DNA from: Fulvivirga sediminis
GTDB lineage: Bacteria; Bacteroidota; Bacteroidia; Cytophagales; Cyclobacteriaceae
Assembly (NCBI RefSeq): GCF_016757215.1
Contig: NZ_JAESIY010000007.1
Coordinates: 124,001 to 188,000 of the forward strand
Reading direction: 5' to 3'
DNA: 64,000 nt
Shown: in pieces, positions 46,234-56,601 of the stretch
How positions within the stretch are numbered: position 1 is the first letter of the stretch
How the letters are laid out: every line of letters begins with the position of its first letter
The notes under the pieces: generated by a model
Told to the model about the DNA's origin: nothing
The model's database searches: none
What the model saw: the letters and a program-made list of their open reading frames with translations, nothing else
Translations under genes and position numbers: made by a program

Positions 46234-48126
46234 ATGAATAAACTTATAGCAACTATACAAAAATGCAGTATTGTTTTATGCTCACTTTTCATCATTACGG
46301 CATGCGAAGATTATTTAGATAAAACTGATGAGAGCATTATCTCTGAAGATGAGGCTTTTAAGAATTTCAGAAACTTTCAAGGCTATACTGAAGAGCTATA
46401 CCATTGCATTCCTGATTTTACTAATGCCTACTGGACTAACTCTTGGAATTGGGGTGACGATGAGATCCAATCTACCGCACGCAATTTTCATTTTGTATGC
46501 AAAATAGACGATGGTAACTTCTGGGGCTGGCAGAATGAGTTTGATGGCTGGGACGCAGGGTGGATGAATCAACCGGATGCCGCTACAGATGATGATCGCT
46601 TTCACAAAGACCTATGGACCCTGGGCTGGTATGGCATAAGAAAAGCTAATCTGGGTTTGGAAAACATGGAAAAACTAATTGATGCCACTCCAGAGGAAAA
46701 GAACCTGATAAAAGGTCAGCTTTTGTTTTTTAGAGGATGGTTTCACTTTCAATTCATGCAGTATTTTGGAGGTTTACCCTATATAGATATGGTAATCCCC
46801 AGCTCAGGAGAGAGCATGGCCATGGAAAGGCTCAGCTATCAGGCCTGTGCAGAAAAGGCCGCACAGGACTTTAGAGAAGCCGCAGACCTGCTTCCTACTG
46901 ATTGGGACCTCACCGTTGTGGGTAAGAGTACACTCGGTAAGAATGACCTGAGAATAAATAAAATCATGGCGCTGGGTTATCTGGGTAAGAATCTGTTATG
47001 GGCTGGCAGCCCGCTCATGAATGAAGAATCTACAGGCAGCCCTACTTATAATGCCGATTTCTGTAAAAGAGCGGCGGATGCATTTGCGGAGCTACTTCAG
47101 CTATGTGAGAGCGGTGAAGCACGTTACTCGCTTTTACCTTTTGAAGATTATCATGAAAACTTCTACACCACTGGTCAGAATTGGCAAATACCTGGAGGAA
47201 CTGAAGCGATATTCAGAGGCCCGTACTACGGTGCCAATGGCTCTAACTGGGGCACAAGTAAGCAATACCAGCCTGCACCTGTACTAGCCGATGGCGATGT
47301 GAAATTTTTACCTACTGCCAACTATGTCGATTATTACGGCATGGCCAATGGCTTACCCATAAAAGATATCACCCAGGCAGATGCAGAATCTGGCTACGAC
47401 CCAGAGTACCCATGGAAAAATAGAGACCCAAGGTTTTATAACGACATAGTATTCGATGGTGTGAAATGTGTAAAAGGCTCTATGCCTGATGATGTAGCAC
47501 AAGATCGTTATGCTAACCTTTACTCTGGCGGAAGCTACAGAAACATTGGCACAGGAAGCCGTACAGGTTATTTACTCTACAAGTTTATTCCTATTACTGC
47601 CAATAAATATGATGATGGCTATGGCTGGGGTAACAACCTGAACATTCACTTGCCGTGGATGCGCCTGTCTGACGTTTACCTGATGTATGCCGAAGCCGCA
47701 GCACAAGGTTATGGTTCTTCGGCGGGGCAGTCTCCGGGGTATTCACGTACTGCCGCAGACGCTATCAACGTGGTGCGAGATAGGGCTGGGGTCGGCCATG
47801 TTGCGGCCAAATTCCTTGGATCTCTAGATGATTTTATGGGCGAGGTGCGAAGGGAACGAGCAGTAGAGCTGGCTTTTGAAAGGCATCGCTTCAACGATTT
47901 GAGAAGGTGGCTATTATTAATCGAAAAGCCTTATACACTTAAAACATCTATTGAATTCGATAGAGCTGATGATCTCAATACTGAAGATCCCTCTCTCAAC
48001 CGAGTGGTAAATATTAGAGAAGAGGTGATTTTAGAAAGACATTTCAGTAGCAAACATTACTGGCTGCCGCTGAAAAATTCTGACGTCAACCTGTATCCCG
48101 AGTTTCCTCAAAACCCAGGGTGGTAA
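46234..48126 (+). CDS. SusD-family lipoprotein (XusB-like)
   Basis: 630 residues, lipobox Cys24 (FIITACEDYLD). SusD core motifs are GQLLFFRGWFHFQFMQYFGG, LSDVYLMYAEAAAQGYG and FERHRFNDLRRW. Many tryptophans in the early part (TNSWNWGDDE, NFWGWQNEF) could make the glycan-binding platform. Begins 12 bp after the first SusC stop, so the two form a transporter pair. In the Xus arrangement this protein binds xylan-derived chains at the surface. Confidence 0.95.
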   Translation: MNKLIATIQKCSIVLCSLFIITACEDYLDKTDESIISEDEAFKNFRNFQGYTEELYHCIPDFTNAYWTNSWNWGDDEIQSTARNFHFVCKIDDGNFWGWQNEFDGWDAGWMNQPDAATDDDRFHKDLWTLGWYGIRKANLGLENMEKLIDATPEEKNLIKGQLLFFRGWFHFQFMQYFGGLPYIDMVIPSSGESMAMERLSYQACAEKAAQDFREAADLLPTDWDLTVVGKSTLGKNDLRINKIMALGYLGKNLLWAGSPLMNEESTGSPTYNADFCKRAADAFAELLQLCESGEARYSLLPFEDYHENFYTTGQNWQIPGGTEAIFRGPYYGANGSNWGTSKQYQPAPVLADGDVKFLPTANYVDYYGMANGLPIKDITQADAESGYDPEYPWKNRDPRFYNDIVFDGVKCVKGSMPDDVAQDRYANLYSGGSYRNIGTGSRTGYLLYKFIPITANKYDDGYGWGNNLNIHLPWMRLSDVYLMYAEAAAQGYGSSAGQSPGYSRTAADAINVVRDRAGVGHVAAKFLGSLDDFMGEVRRERAVELAFERHRFNDLRRWLLLIEKPYTLKTSIEFDRADDLNTEDPSLNRVVNIREEVILERHFSSKHYWLPLKNSDVNLYPEFPQNPGW

Positions 48127-48134
48127 ACAGTACA

Positions 48135-51100
48135 ATGATAAACGCAAAAACAATGACAAAAATAAATATAAAGATAGGTATCGCTGTGCTGCTCATGATT
48201 TTCCCCATGATACTTTTGGCCCAGAATACTGAAAAATTCACTGTAAAAGGCAGGGTAGAAGGTGCTGATGGTGAAGCTGTTCCGGGTGCCGTTATAGCTA
48301 GTGCCACTGATAGTACGCAAACGCTCACTGATAGTCAGGGCTCATTTAGCTTACCGGCTTCCACTGGTAGTGAGATCACCATTAAGGCCTTTGGTTTTAA
48401 AACCCAGACCATCATCGCTTCGGCTAGCATGCAGGAAATCACCATGGAATTAGATCTTAATGCAAAACCCGTTCAAATCGCCTATAGAAATGTTGATGAC
48501 GATGAACTGTCTGGAGGTGTATCTGTAGTAGACCTCTCTTCCATTATGCAGGAAAATTACATGACCGCCCCCTTAGATGGTATTGAAGCTTTCGCTGGTG
48601 GATACACCAGTGACAATATTTGGGGTATGGATGATAACCTTATTCTTATAGACGGTGTGCCAAGAGACATTGGCAGCATCATGCCTACAGAAATAGACCA
48701 AATTACCATTTTAAAAGGTGTTGCTGCAGTAGCTTTATATGGTAGTCGTGGTGCCAAGGGGGTGGTTTCTATTACCACCAAGCATGGCAAGGTTCAGAAA
48801 CAGCAGGTAAGAGTAAGAGCTAATACCGGGATTTACACTCCTAAAAGCTACCCTAAATATTTGGGCTCAGCCGAATACATGACACTATACAACGAAGCCA
48901 GAGTTAACGATGGACTGGAACCACTTTATAGCGAAGAAGATATCTACCATCATGCCTCTGGCGAAAACCCATACCGCTATCCTGATGTCGATTATTTTGC
49001 TCCTGAATATGTAAAGAAAAGCTATAACCGACATGATGCTACGTTGGAGATTTCTGGAGGTAATGACCTAGCCCGTTATTACACGAATGTAGGCTTCTGG
49101 ACCGCCGGTTCATTACTTAATTTCGGAGAAGCCACTGATAATCAAACGCAAAGGTTTAATCTAAGGGCTAATGTAGACATCAACCTTAGTGACTACATTA
49201 CCTGCGGTATAGGTGCATCGGCTATTTACTATAACGGCAGATCGGCTAATGCTGATTACTGGAGCAGCGCAGCCACTATGAGGCCCAATCGTTTTGCCCC
49301 ACTCATCCCCATCAGCATGATAGAAACTACTGATGAGATCACTTTGCAACAGGTGGCCAATAGCAACCATGTTATAGATGGCAAGTATTTACTCGGCGGA
49401 TCTCAATTAGATCAAACCAATGCCTTTGCTGGCACCTACGCTGCAGGGTACAATAAGTATAACAGCAGACAGTTTCAGTTTAACACTTATGTCAAAACTG
49501 ATCTACGCAATCTCTTAGAAGGTCTTAGCTTCGACACCAACTTTGGAGTAGACTACCAAACCTCTTATAATCAGTCATATAACTATAACTATGCAGTATA
49601 TGAACCGGTTTGGAATGATTATGCTGGCTATGATCAAATCTCCAGATTGATTAAACATGGAGATGACTCAAAATCAGGTGTGCAAAACATTAGTGATAGC
49701 TGGTATAGCCAAACCATAGCCTTCTCCGGTCAGTTTAACTACCTAAAAAGTATTGAAGGCTCGCATAATGTTTCTGCCAATCTTATTGCAGCTGGTTTTC
49801 AACAGACGGAATCTGAGCAATATCATAAAACCAGCAATGTAAATCTGGGCCTGCACTTGGGGTACGATTTTAGAAAGAAGTATTTTATTGATTTCAATGG
49901 AGCCCTCATCCATTCAGCCAAACTACCAGAAGGTAAAAGAAAGGCTTTCTCTCCTGCAGCTACTTTAGGCTGGCTCATCAGTGAAGAAGACTTTATGGAT
50001 GACGTTGATTTCATTGATCATTTAAAGCTCTCTGTTTCAGGAGGTATTCTTCATACAGATCTGGATATTGATGGATACTACCTGTACAGTACTTTATATA
50101 CCCAGGCAGATGGTAACTGGTACAGTTGGAGAGACGGAGCCCTTAATCGTTCTACGGACTCAAGAAGGTATGAAAATCCTGATCTCACTTTTGCCAGAAG
50201 AGAGGAGGTTAATTTAGGTCTAGAGATGTCTTTATTTAAAAACCTGATCCAGTTTAACGGAACCTTTTTTGTGAGTGAGATCACAGGCAATGTTATTCAA
50301 CCTGCGGCTTTCAATCCTAATTACTTCGTCAATAGTTGGCCAAACTCCTCATTCTTGCCCTATGTTAATTATAACGATGACAGAAGAGTGGGCTTTGATT
50401 TCAACCTACAGGTAAACCAAAATATAGACCAGGTGTACCTTACATTTGGAGTGGCTGGCATGTATTATAACAGCAAAGCCACCAAACGAGCCGAATTATA
50501 TGAAGATGATTATCAAAACAGAGAGGGTAAACCTTTAGATGCCATCTTTGGTTTGGAAAGCAACGGTTTTTATACTGATGATCAAGATATAGCTAATTCT
50601 CCTGAGTCTATTTTTGGGCAGGTTTCGCCTGGAGATATCAAATACGTAGATCAAAACGGAGATGGCCTCATTGATGCCAAAGATGAAGTTTACCTGGGTA
50701 AGGCCGGGTGGTCCGGTTCACCCTTTAACCTGGGCCTTCATATCTCTGCCCGCTGGAAAAACCTTACCCTTTTTGCTTTAGGCACAGGAAGATTCGGCGC
50801 CAAAGCCATGAAAAACAACTCCTATTTCTGGGTAGATGGAGATGACAAGTATTCTGAAATAGTACGAGGCCGATGGACAGAAGACACCAAAGACAGCGCT
50901 ACTTTTCCCAGGCTAACCACCGCCAATAGTGAGAATAATTTTAGGCCTTCTGATTTCTGGCTTTACAGCACCAACCGATTTGACCTCGCCAAGGTGCAGC
51001 TGTCATACGCACTACCAACTACCATTTTTGGTAAATCTACGTTCCGAGAATTAACAATTTATGTAAGCGGGGCTAACCTGCTTACCATAGCGCCTGAGCG

Positions 51101-51176
51101 TGAGATTTTAGAAATGAATATCGGGGAAGCACCGCAGAATCGTTTTTACAATTTAGGTATTAAAGCCTCATTCTAA
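48135..51176 (+). CDS. SusC-family TonB-dependent transporter, second copy (XusC-like)
   Basis: 1013 residues from ATG 48135; a GTG at 48120 would overlap the SusD stop, and ATG 48153 (MTKINIKIGIAVLL) is an alternative giving the same signal peptide. CarboxypepD_reg-like domain about 30-110, a plug (QITILKGVAAVALYGSRGAK), and barrel ending YNLGIKASF. It lacks the clear EVVVIGYG-type TonB box of the first copy (the stretch reads VQIAYRNVDDDELSGG), so its energisation may differ. Second transporter of the xylan locus. Confidence 0.93.
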   Translation: MINAKTMTKINIKIGIAVLLMIFPMILLAQNTEKFTVKGRVEGADGEAVPGAVIASATDSTQTLTDSQGSFSLPASTGSEITIKAFGFKTQTIIASASMQEITMELDLNAKPVQIAYRNVDDDELSGGVSVVDLSSIMQENYMTAPLDGIEAFAGGYTSDNIWGMDDNLILIDGVPRDIGSIMPTEIDQITILKGVAAVALYGSRGAKGVVSITTKHGKVQKQQVRVRANTGIYTPKSYPKYLGSAEYMTLYNEARVNDGLEPLYSEEDIYHHASGENPYRYPDVDYFAPEYVKKSYNRHDATLEISGGNDLARYYTNVGFWTAGSLLNFGEATDNQTQRFNLRANVDINLSDYITCGIGASAIYYNGRSANADYWSSAATMRPNRFAPLIPISMIETTDEITLQQVANSNHVIDGKYLLGGSQLDQTNAFAGTYAAGYNKYNSRQFQFNTYVKTDLRNLLEGLSFDTNFGVDYQTSYNQSYNYNYAVYEPVWNDYAGYDQISRLIKHGDDSKSGVQNISDSWYSQTIAFSGQFNYLKSIEGSHNVSANLIAAGFQQTESEQYHKTSNVNLGLHLGYDFRKKYFIDFNGALIHSAKLPEGKRKAFSPAATLGWLISEEDFMDDVDFIDHLKLSVSGGILHTDLDIDGYYLYSTLYTQADGNWYSWRDGALNRSTDSRRYENPDLTFARREEVNLGLEMSLFKNLIQFNGTFFVSEITGNVIQPAAFNPNYFVNSWPNSSFLPYVNYNDDRRVGFDFNLQVNQNIDQVYLTFGVAGMYYNSKATKRAELYEDDYQNREGKPLDAIFGLESNGFYTDDQDIANSPESIFGQVSPGDIKYVDQNGDGLIDAKDEVYLGKAGWSGSPFNLGLHISARWKNLTLFALGTGRFGAKAMKNNSYFWVDGDDKYSEIVRGRWTEDTKDSATFPRLTTANSENNFRPSDFWLYSTNRFDLAKVQLSYALPTTIFGKSTFRELTIYVSGANLLTIAPEREILEMNIGEAPQNRFYNLGIKASF

Positions 51177-51188
51177 AAAAACTACGAT

Positions 51189-52934
51189 ATGAATAAGCAA
51201 CTACTAACCTATATATTGATCATGTTCGTTTTTTTTAGCTGTGACGACATGTTTGAACCTGCCATACAAAACAATCGGGACTTAACCGATATGTATGCAG
51301 AATCTGAATATGCACAAGGCATATTGCTCAATGGCTATACAAGAATTCCTACCAATTCTTGGTCATTTAATGATGTAGCTACGGATGATGCCGTGAGCAA
51401 TGATGTTTCCAGTGACTATAGAAGAGTGGCCACGGGCCAATGGGCTGCTAACTTTGATCCTCTTAGCCAATGGGCTAATGCCAAAGCGGGCATTCAGTAT
51501 ATGAATATTTTTCTGGGAGAGGCTGATAAGGTGGCTTGGGCCGAAAATGAAGAGGTGAGTGAAATGTTTAAAAACCGCCTCAAGGGAGAAGCCTACGGAC
51601 TAAGAGCCATGTTTATGTATTACTTGCTGCAGTCACACGCCGGTTGGGCCACCAATGGTGAATTATTGGGCGTCCCCATCATCTTGGAAGCGGAGACACC
51701 TTACTCTGATTTCAACAAGAACAGAAACAGTTTTGAAGCTTGTATGCAGCAGATCTACAGCGATCTGAACAAAGCAGAAGAATTACTGCCTTTAGATTAT
51801 GAAGAGGTAAAAGATATCGCAGACATTCCCTCTCAATATGGCAATTTGGATAATTATAACCGTGTTTTCGGAGAGTATGCACGCCTACGTATGACAGGAC
51901 GTATAGCCAAAGCCATTAGGGCGCAGGCTGCCTTGCTGGCAGCAAGCCCTGCCTATAGCGCTGGCAACAGCACTACCTGGAGAGAAGCGGCTAACTATGC
52001 CGGTGAAGTGCTCGCTTTGAACAACGGAGTGGGAGGAATAGCCCCTAACGGCCATACATGGTATACTAATACCGACCAAATTAATGACCTTGCTTCAGGA
52101 GTTAATCCTCCGGAAATACTATGGCGGAGCGACGTAGCAGAGAATAACGATTTAGAACAAGAGCATTTTCCTCCTACACTCTATGGCAATGGCAGGCTAA
52201 ACCCCACTCAAAATCTGGTAAATGCTTTTCCTATGGCTAACGGATATCCTATTAACAATGCTTCCAGTGGGTATAATGCCTCTGATCCTTACGCTGGCAG
52301 AGATCCCAGATTAACACAATATGTTTTGGTGAACGGTAGCACTGCCGGACCTGGGAGTACTACCATTACCACTGCTGCAGATGGAAATACTAATGACGCT
52401 CTTAACAGGGTGGAGACCTCTACCAGAACTGGCTATTATTTGCGCAAACTGCTTCGGCAAGATGTAAACCTTAACCCTACCACTACCAATACGCAAAAAC
52501 ATTACAAAGCCAGAATAAGATATACAGAGATTTACCTGGCTTATGCAGAGGCCGCCAATGAGGCTTGGGGGCCTATGGGTGCGGGTGACTATGGCTTCTC
52601 TGCCTATGATGTAATTGCCGCCATTAGACAAAGGGCCGGCATCAGTGACCCCGATAATTACCTGGAATCCATCAAAGGAGATCAGGGCGCCATGCGAGAA
52701 CTTATCCGTAATGAAAGACGACTGGAGCTTTGCTTCGAGGGCTTTAGATTCTGGGATTTAAGACGCTGGAACCTCAACCTCTCTGAAACCGCTGACGGGG
52801 TGAGAATAGAGCAGGGAAATCATAAATTGATTGAAGTGGAAGACCGTGTATATCAGGACTATATGCACTATGGACCAGTGCCCTATAGTGAAATTCTAAA
52901 ATTTGATGCTCTAAAGCAAAACAGTGGATGGTAA
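51189..52934 (+). CDS. SusD-family lipoprotein, second copy (XusD-like)
   Basis: 581 residues, lipobox Cys18 (MFVFFSCDDM). Core motifs: GEAYGLRAMFMYYLLQSHAG, RIAKAIRAQAALLAASPAYS, YTEIYLAYAEAANEAWGP and ELCFEGFRFWDLRRW. Starts 12 bp after the second SusC stop. Paired with it to form the second uptake complex of the locus. Confidence 0.95.
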   Translation: MNKQLLTYILIMFVFFSCDDMFEPAIQNNRDLTDMYAESEYAQGILLNGYTRIPTNSWSFNDVATDDAVSNDVSSDYRRVATGQWAANFDPLSQWANAKAGIQYMNIFLGEADKVAWAENEEVSEMFKNRLKGEAYGLRAMFMYYLLQSHAGWATNGELLGVPIILEAETPYSDFNKNRNSFEACMQQIYSDLNKAEELLPLDYEEVKDIADIPSQYGNLDNYNRVFGEYARLRMTGRIAKAIRAQAALLAASPAYSAGNSTTWREAANYAGEVLALNNGVGGIAPNGHTWYTNTDQINDLASGVNPPEILWRSDVAENNDLEQEHFPPTLYGNGRLNPTQNLVNAFPMANGYPINNASSGYNASDPYAGRDPRLTQYVLVNGSTAGPGSTTITTAADGNTNDALNRVETSTRTGYYLRKLLRQDVNLNPTTTNTQKHYKARIRYTEIYLAYAEAANEAWGPMGAGDYGFSAYDVIAAIRQRAGISDPDNYLESIKGDQGAMRELIRNERRLELCFEGFRFWDLRRWNLNLSETADGVRIEQGNHKLIEVEDRVYQDYMHYGPVPYSEILKFDALKQNSGW

Positions 52935-52967
52935 TTGATGATGTTATCTGATTTAAATACAGAAATG

Positions 52968-53993
52968 ATGAAAAATAACTTAATAAAAATATTCCTTCTC
53001 GTGCTCTTGGCCGGTGCGTCTTCTTGTGATAATGATGAATGGGAATTTCCTGATTATGATTATCAAAGCATATACTTTGCCTACCAATACCCGGTGAGAA
53101 CCATCACCTTGGGCGAAGATATTTTCGACACCTCTCTGGATAATGAACATAAGTGTAAGATCATGGCTACTACGGGTGGGGTTTATGACAATAACAGTGA
53201 GGTAACTATAGATATAGAAGTAGATAATTCTCTGTGCAACAACCTTTTATTTGTGGAAGATGGTGATGAAGTGATCCCCATGCCAGCCGCTTACTATGAG
53301 CTAGCTGCTGATCATATCATTATACCTAAAGGCCAACTTACAGGTGGGGTGGAGGTGCAGCTTACTGATGCATTTTTCGCTGATCCTAAGGCGCTTACCA
53401 ATAATTATGTGATACCGATAGTAATGACCAACGTGCTGCAGGCAGACACTATTTTGTCTGGGGTATCAATAGTAGAAAAACCAGAGCGAACAGTGGCTAC
53501 TGATTGGAGCGTGCAGCCTAAAGATTATATTTTATATGCGGTAAAATATGTTAACCCTTGGCATGGATTCTACCTAAGAAGGGGCAAGGATATAATAGCT
53601 AGAGATAATGAAGAAACAGAGACGGTAATAAGACATAAAGAATATGTGGAGTATGATGAAGTAAAGAAGCTCACCACCACCACTCTTAACCAGACGCGAT
53701 TACCACTAACTTTCAAAAACAATCTGGGCGAGAATGTAAATATTGATTTGCTCTTATCTTTTGATGAAGAGGGCAACTGCAACGTAAGTACTAATTCCTC
53801 TACCTTTTCAGCTTCAGGCAAGGGTAAGTTTGTAAAAGATGGCGAGAAAAACAGTTGGGGTGAGAAAGATAGAGATGCGCTTTACCTGAATTATGAAATA
53901 GACTTCAATGATATGCAGGTGACAAGTACTGACACCTTAGTACTCAGAGATAGAGGGGTGACTTTTGAAACATATACACCTGTAATTCAATAA
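52968..53993 (+). CDS. DUF1735-type surface lipoprotein (XusE-like)
   Basis: 341 residues from ATG 52968 (MKNNLIKIFLLVLLAG), lipobox Cys in AGASSCDND; upstream in-frame starts at 52935-52965 only lengthen the leader. The N-terminal half matches the DUF1735 beta-sandwich (IDIEVDNSLCNNLLF, YYELAADHIIIPKGQLTGGV, NNYVIPIVMTNV), and the C-terminal half (LTTTTLNQTRLPLTFKNNLG) resembles the companion domain found in such proteins. It sits between the second SusD and the GH10 gene, exactly where XusE lies in known xylan loci, so a surface glycan-binding role is inferred. Confidence 0.82.
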   Translation: MKNNLIKIFLLVLLAGASSCDNDEWEFPDYDYQSIYFAYQYPVRTITLGEDIFDTSLDNEHKCKIMATTGGVYDNNSEVTIDIEVDNSLCNNLLFVEDGDEVIPMPAAYYELAADHIIIPKGQLTGGVEVQLTDAFFADPKALTNNYVIPIVMTNVLQADTILSGVSIVEKPERTVATDWSVQPKDYILYAVKYVNPWHGFYLRRGKDIIARDNEETETVIRHKEYVEYDEVKKLTTTTLNQTRLPLTFKNNLGENVNIDLLLSFDEEGNCNVSTNSSTFSASGKGKFVKDGEKNSWGEKDRDALYLNYEIDFNDMQVTSTDTLVLRDRGVTFETYTPVIQ

Positions 53994-54015
53994 TTTAACC
54001 ACACAACAGATCGCA

Positions 54016-56163
54016 ATGAAGTTGAAATATAAAAATATCATATATGTCTCACTTTTATCTGCTTGCGTAGCCTGTGCAGATAGTGATCCACTGGAGTTTG
54101 AGGTAGATAAACCTGCAAGCATAGCCCAGCAAGAAGAGATCGATGCCTATGAACCTTTAAAAGACTATGTAAACAAAGAAGGCAATGCCAGTTTTAAGCT
54201 GGGCGCAGGCATAACCTTAGCAGAATATAATGATCAGGGAGTAATATACCGCTTAGTGAATAATAATTTTGATGAAATTACTATTGGCTATGGTATGAAG
54301 CATGGAGCGATAGTGCAAGATGATGGCCGCATGGATATGACGAATGTAAAAAAACTGGTAGAATTATCCTCAGCCAATAACCTTTCTATATATGGACATA
54401 CCCTTTGTTGGCATGCTAACCAAAACGCAGGATATTTAAATACCCTTATCTCGCCACTGATAGTTACAGCGCCATCTTTTCCAAATGCTTTAGATATTTC
54501 CGGACTGTATAGCGGCAGCTTTGATGGCTGGCAAATTACCAACTCAGGGCAAGGAGTGGAGGTTTTAGAAGGCATGGGTATGGGATCAGACACAAAAGCC
54601 ATTAGCCTACAGGCCAATGCAAGTGCTTCAGCGGCTGAAGACTTGCAGCTCGTTTCACCGGAAATTGTGGTGGAGGAAGGACACACCTATGAAGTAATCA
54701 TGTATATAAAATCCGATAAAGAGGGAGAGGGACGCATCTCATTTGACGGGTTGTCCAACAATAAACCACAAATAGACTGGAAAGAAAATGGCGTAATCAG
54801 TGAGTCCTTTACCACAAATATCTCCTGGCAACGAATAAAGTTTAAAGTGAATGATTTCAACGGAAGCACCTTCCATGTTAAGTTTGATTTGGGCTACCAA
54901 CCTGATGTTACCTATTATATTGATATCAATAATTTATATGTATATGATACCCAAGGAGAGGCAGAAATATCTAATTTAATTGCCAACGGCGACTTTGAAG
55001 CCGGAAATGCTTGGGGCGGTTGGGGCAGCAATTTGAAGGAAACCGGTTTTACCGCCACAGGACAAGGTGTAGGTGGAGCAGGTCGGGCATTTTACGTAAC
55101 CACCTCTGCATTATCCTCTAATTATTGGGATGTTCAAACCTCTTATCCATTTGATGAAAACTTAACCAACGGGCAGAGCTACAAATTGAGCTTTTGGGTA
55201 AAAGGAGAAGTATCAGGTACTGTTAGGCCTGAAATACAAAGTTCTGACTACAGCTCCAACAGCTTTGGACAAGTGCAAGTATCTACAGAATGGAAGAAGG
55301 TGGAGCTGGAAACTATCGCTACTTCAGACACAAGAGAGCGACTTATAATTAGCTATGGTGAGTTTGATGGAACAGTCTATTTTGATGACTTCGTTTTAAA
55401 GCCAGCCACATCTAACGGTGGTAACACTACCACTGTAGAAAAAACACCAGAAGAGAAAAAAGAAATTCTTAGCCAGCAGCTCAACAACTGGATAGAAGGT
55501 ATCATGACAGCCTCTAAAAGTAATACCCACGCTTGGGATGTGGTAAATGAGCCTATGGATGATGGTAATCCGTATGAACTAAAATCAGGAATAGGGAAGG
55601 AGCTACCCGCTGATCATTTCTATTGGCAAGATTATCTGGGTAAAGATTATGCAGTAGAAGCTTTTACTCTAGCTCGTAAATATGGTAATGACAGCGACCT
55701 TCTTTTTATTAATGATTACAACTTAGAGTATAACCTTGACAAGTGTAAGGGGTTAATTGAATATGTGAAATATATTGAAAAACAGGGAGTTAAAGTAGAT
55801 GGCATTGGTACCCAAATGCATATAAGCCTAGATACAGATAAAACTAATATTGCTGAAATGTTTAAACTACTGGCCGGTACTGGTAAAATGATTAAAGTCT
55901 CTGAGCTAGACATAAGGCTGGGCACTCCAAACCCCTCGTGGGAGCTACTACAACAGCAGGCAGATATGTATAATTATGTGGTAGACATGTATAATCAACA
56001 TATACAAGCAAACCAGCGCTATGGCATTACAGTTTGGGGCATTACAGATAGCGCAGAAGACGCCTCATGGCTTCCTGGTGAAAGCCAAAGCTTGTGGACA
56101 CAACAGTTAGTGCGCAAGCCCGCATATGTAGGAGTAGCCAACGGCTTGAAAGAAATAAAATAA
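54016..56163 (+). CDS. Lipoprotein GH10 endo-xylanase with inserted carbohydrate-binding modules (Xyn10C-like)
   Basis: 715 residues, lipobox Cys20 (LLSACVACADS). The GH10 barrel is split: an N-terminal part about 35-150 (LGAGITLAEY ... GHTLCWHANQ), then two tandem CBM4/9-type beta-sandwiches (about 155-305 and 315-465, SNLIANGDFEAGNAWGGWGS), then the rest of the barrel about 475-715 with acid/base Glu512 (WDVVNEPMDD) and nucleophile Glu630 (IKVSELDIRLG). The same split layout is known from surface xylanases of xylan-utilising Bacteroidetes. It would cut polymeric xylan at the cell surface and feed the two SusCD pairs. Last gene of the operon, 23 bp after the XusE-like gene. Confidence 0.95.
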   Translation: MKLKYKNIIYVSLLSACVACADSDPLEFEVDKPASIAQQEEIDAYEPLKDYVNKEGNASFKLGAGITLAEYNDQGVIYRLVNNNFDEITIGYGMKHGAIVQDDGRMDMTNVKKLVELSSANNLSIYGHTLCWHANQNAGYLNTLISPLIVTAPSFPNALDISGLYSGSFDGWQITNSGQGVEVLEGMGMGSDTKAISLQANASASAAEDLQLVSPEIVVEEGHTYEVIMYIKSDKEGEGRISFDGLSNNKPQIDWKENGVISESFTTNISWQRIKFKVNDFNGSTFHVKFDLGYQPDVTYYIDINNLYVYDTQGEAEISNLIANGDFEAGNAWGGWGSNLKETGFTATGQGVGGAGRAFYVTTSALSSNYWDVQTSYPFDENLTNGQSYKLSFWVKGEVSGTVRPEIQSSDYSSNSFGQVQVSTEWKKVELETIATSDTRERLIISYGEFDGTVYFDDFVLKPATSNGGNTTTVEKTPEEKKEILSQQLNNWIEGIMTASKSNTHAWDVVNEPMDDGNPYELKSGIGKELPADHFYWQDYLGKDYAVEAFTLARKYGNDSDLLFINDYNLEYNLDKCKGLIEYVKYIEKQGVKVDGIGTQMHISLDTDKTNIAEMFKLLAGTGKMIKVSELDIRLGTPNPSWELLQQQADMYNYVVDMYNQHIQANQRYGITVWGITDSAEDASWLPGESQSLWTQQLVRKPAYVGVANGLKEIK

Positions 56164-56326
56164 ATAAACGAAATGAAAGTACAGGCTGTGTCAAAATATA
56201 AAAATCATGGTTGATACAGCCTATACCTTATTTAAGGTACTTACATAATACTGGTATCGATATAATGAACTGGTCATGAGAAAATGTTCATTCTTTAACC
56301 TATGTAAAAACACCTACTACATATAG
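56164..56326. other. Post-operon region with inverted repeats
   Basis: Holds the 12-bp inverted repeat listed separately and a small perfect TACCTT/AAGGTA hairpin at 56224-56239. No gene seen. Confidence 0.5.
56183..56222. repeat. 12-bp inverted repeat: terminator or IS-end-like sequence
   Basis: AGGCTGTGTCAA (56183-56194) and TTGATACAGCCT (56211-56222) pair with one G-U. It begins 19 bp after the GH10 stop, so it may end the operon. The GGCTGT-type end also resembles terminal repeats of Bacteroidota insertion sequences, and the adjoining DNA is full of mobile-element debris. Confidence 0.5.
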
Positions 56327-56600
56327 TCCTGCCATTGTATTAAAATGTATTTATTTTTCCCGTTTTCATCTTTTTTCATAAAACCATATTCATAACAGAA
56401 AAAGTAGAGATTTTTATTTTGCGCTCTCCAATAATAATGTGTGCAAATCTTGGGATTAAAGCTTTCAGCAAGTAGCGCGCTTTCTCTTATGATTGATTTT
56501 CCAGCCCTATTATAAGATTTTAACAGTTTTCTGTTCAGCTTCAGTTGCTTATCAATTTTTCTGTAGAATGGTGATTCTTCTGATTGTGATATTTTGTACT
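56327..56600 (-). pseudogene. 5'-truncated gene fragment of unknown family
   Basis: An open - strand frame of about 90 codons without any start codon ends at TAG 56327-56329. Its text is protein-like (SYNRAGKSIIRESALLAES, CTHYYWRAQNKNLYFFCYEY, closing YILIQWQDYM). Upstream it runs into the antisense of the recombinase fragment, so the join near 56600-56640 looks like a recombination breakpoint that removed the N-terminus. Confidence 0.55.
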
Positions 56601-56601
56601 G

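Noticed and set aside
54288-54686. 132-codon - strand frame inside the GH10 gene
   Set aside because: Antisense to the well-supported xylanase; no own start context or homology-like motifs.
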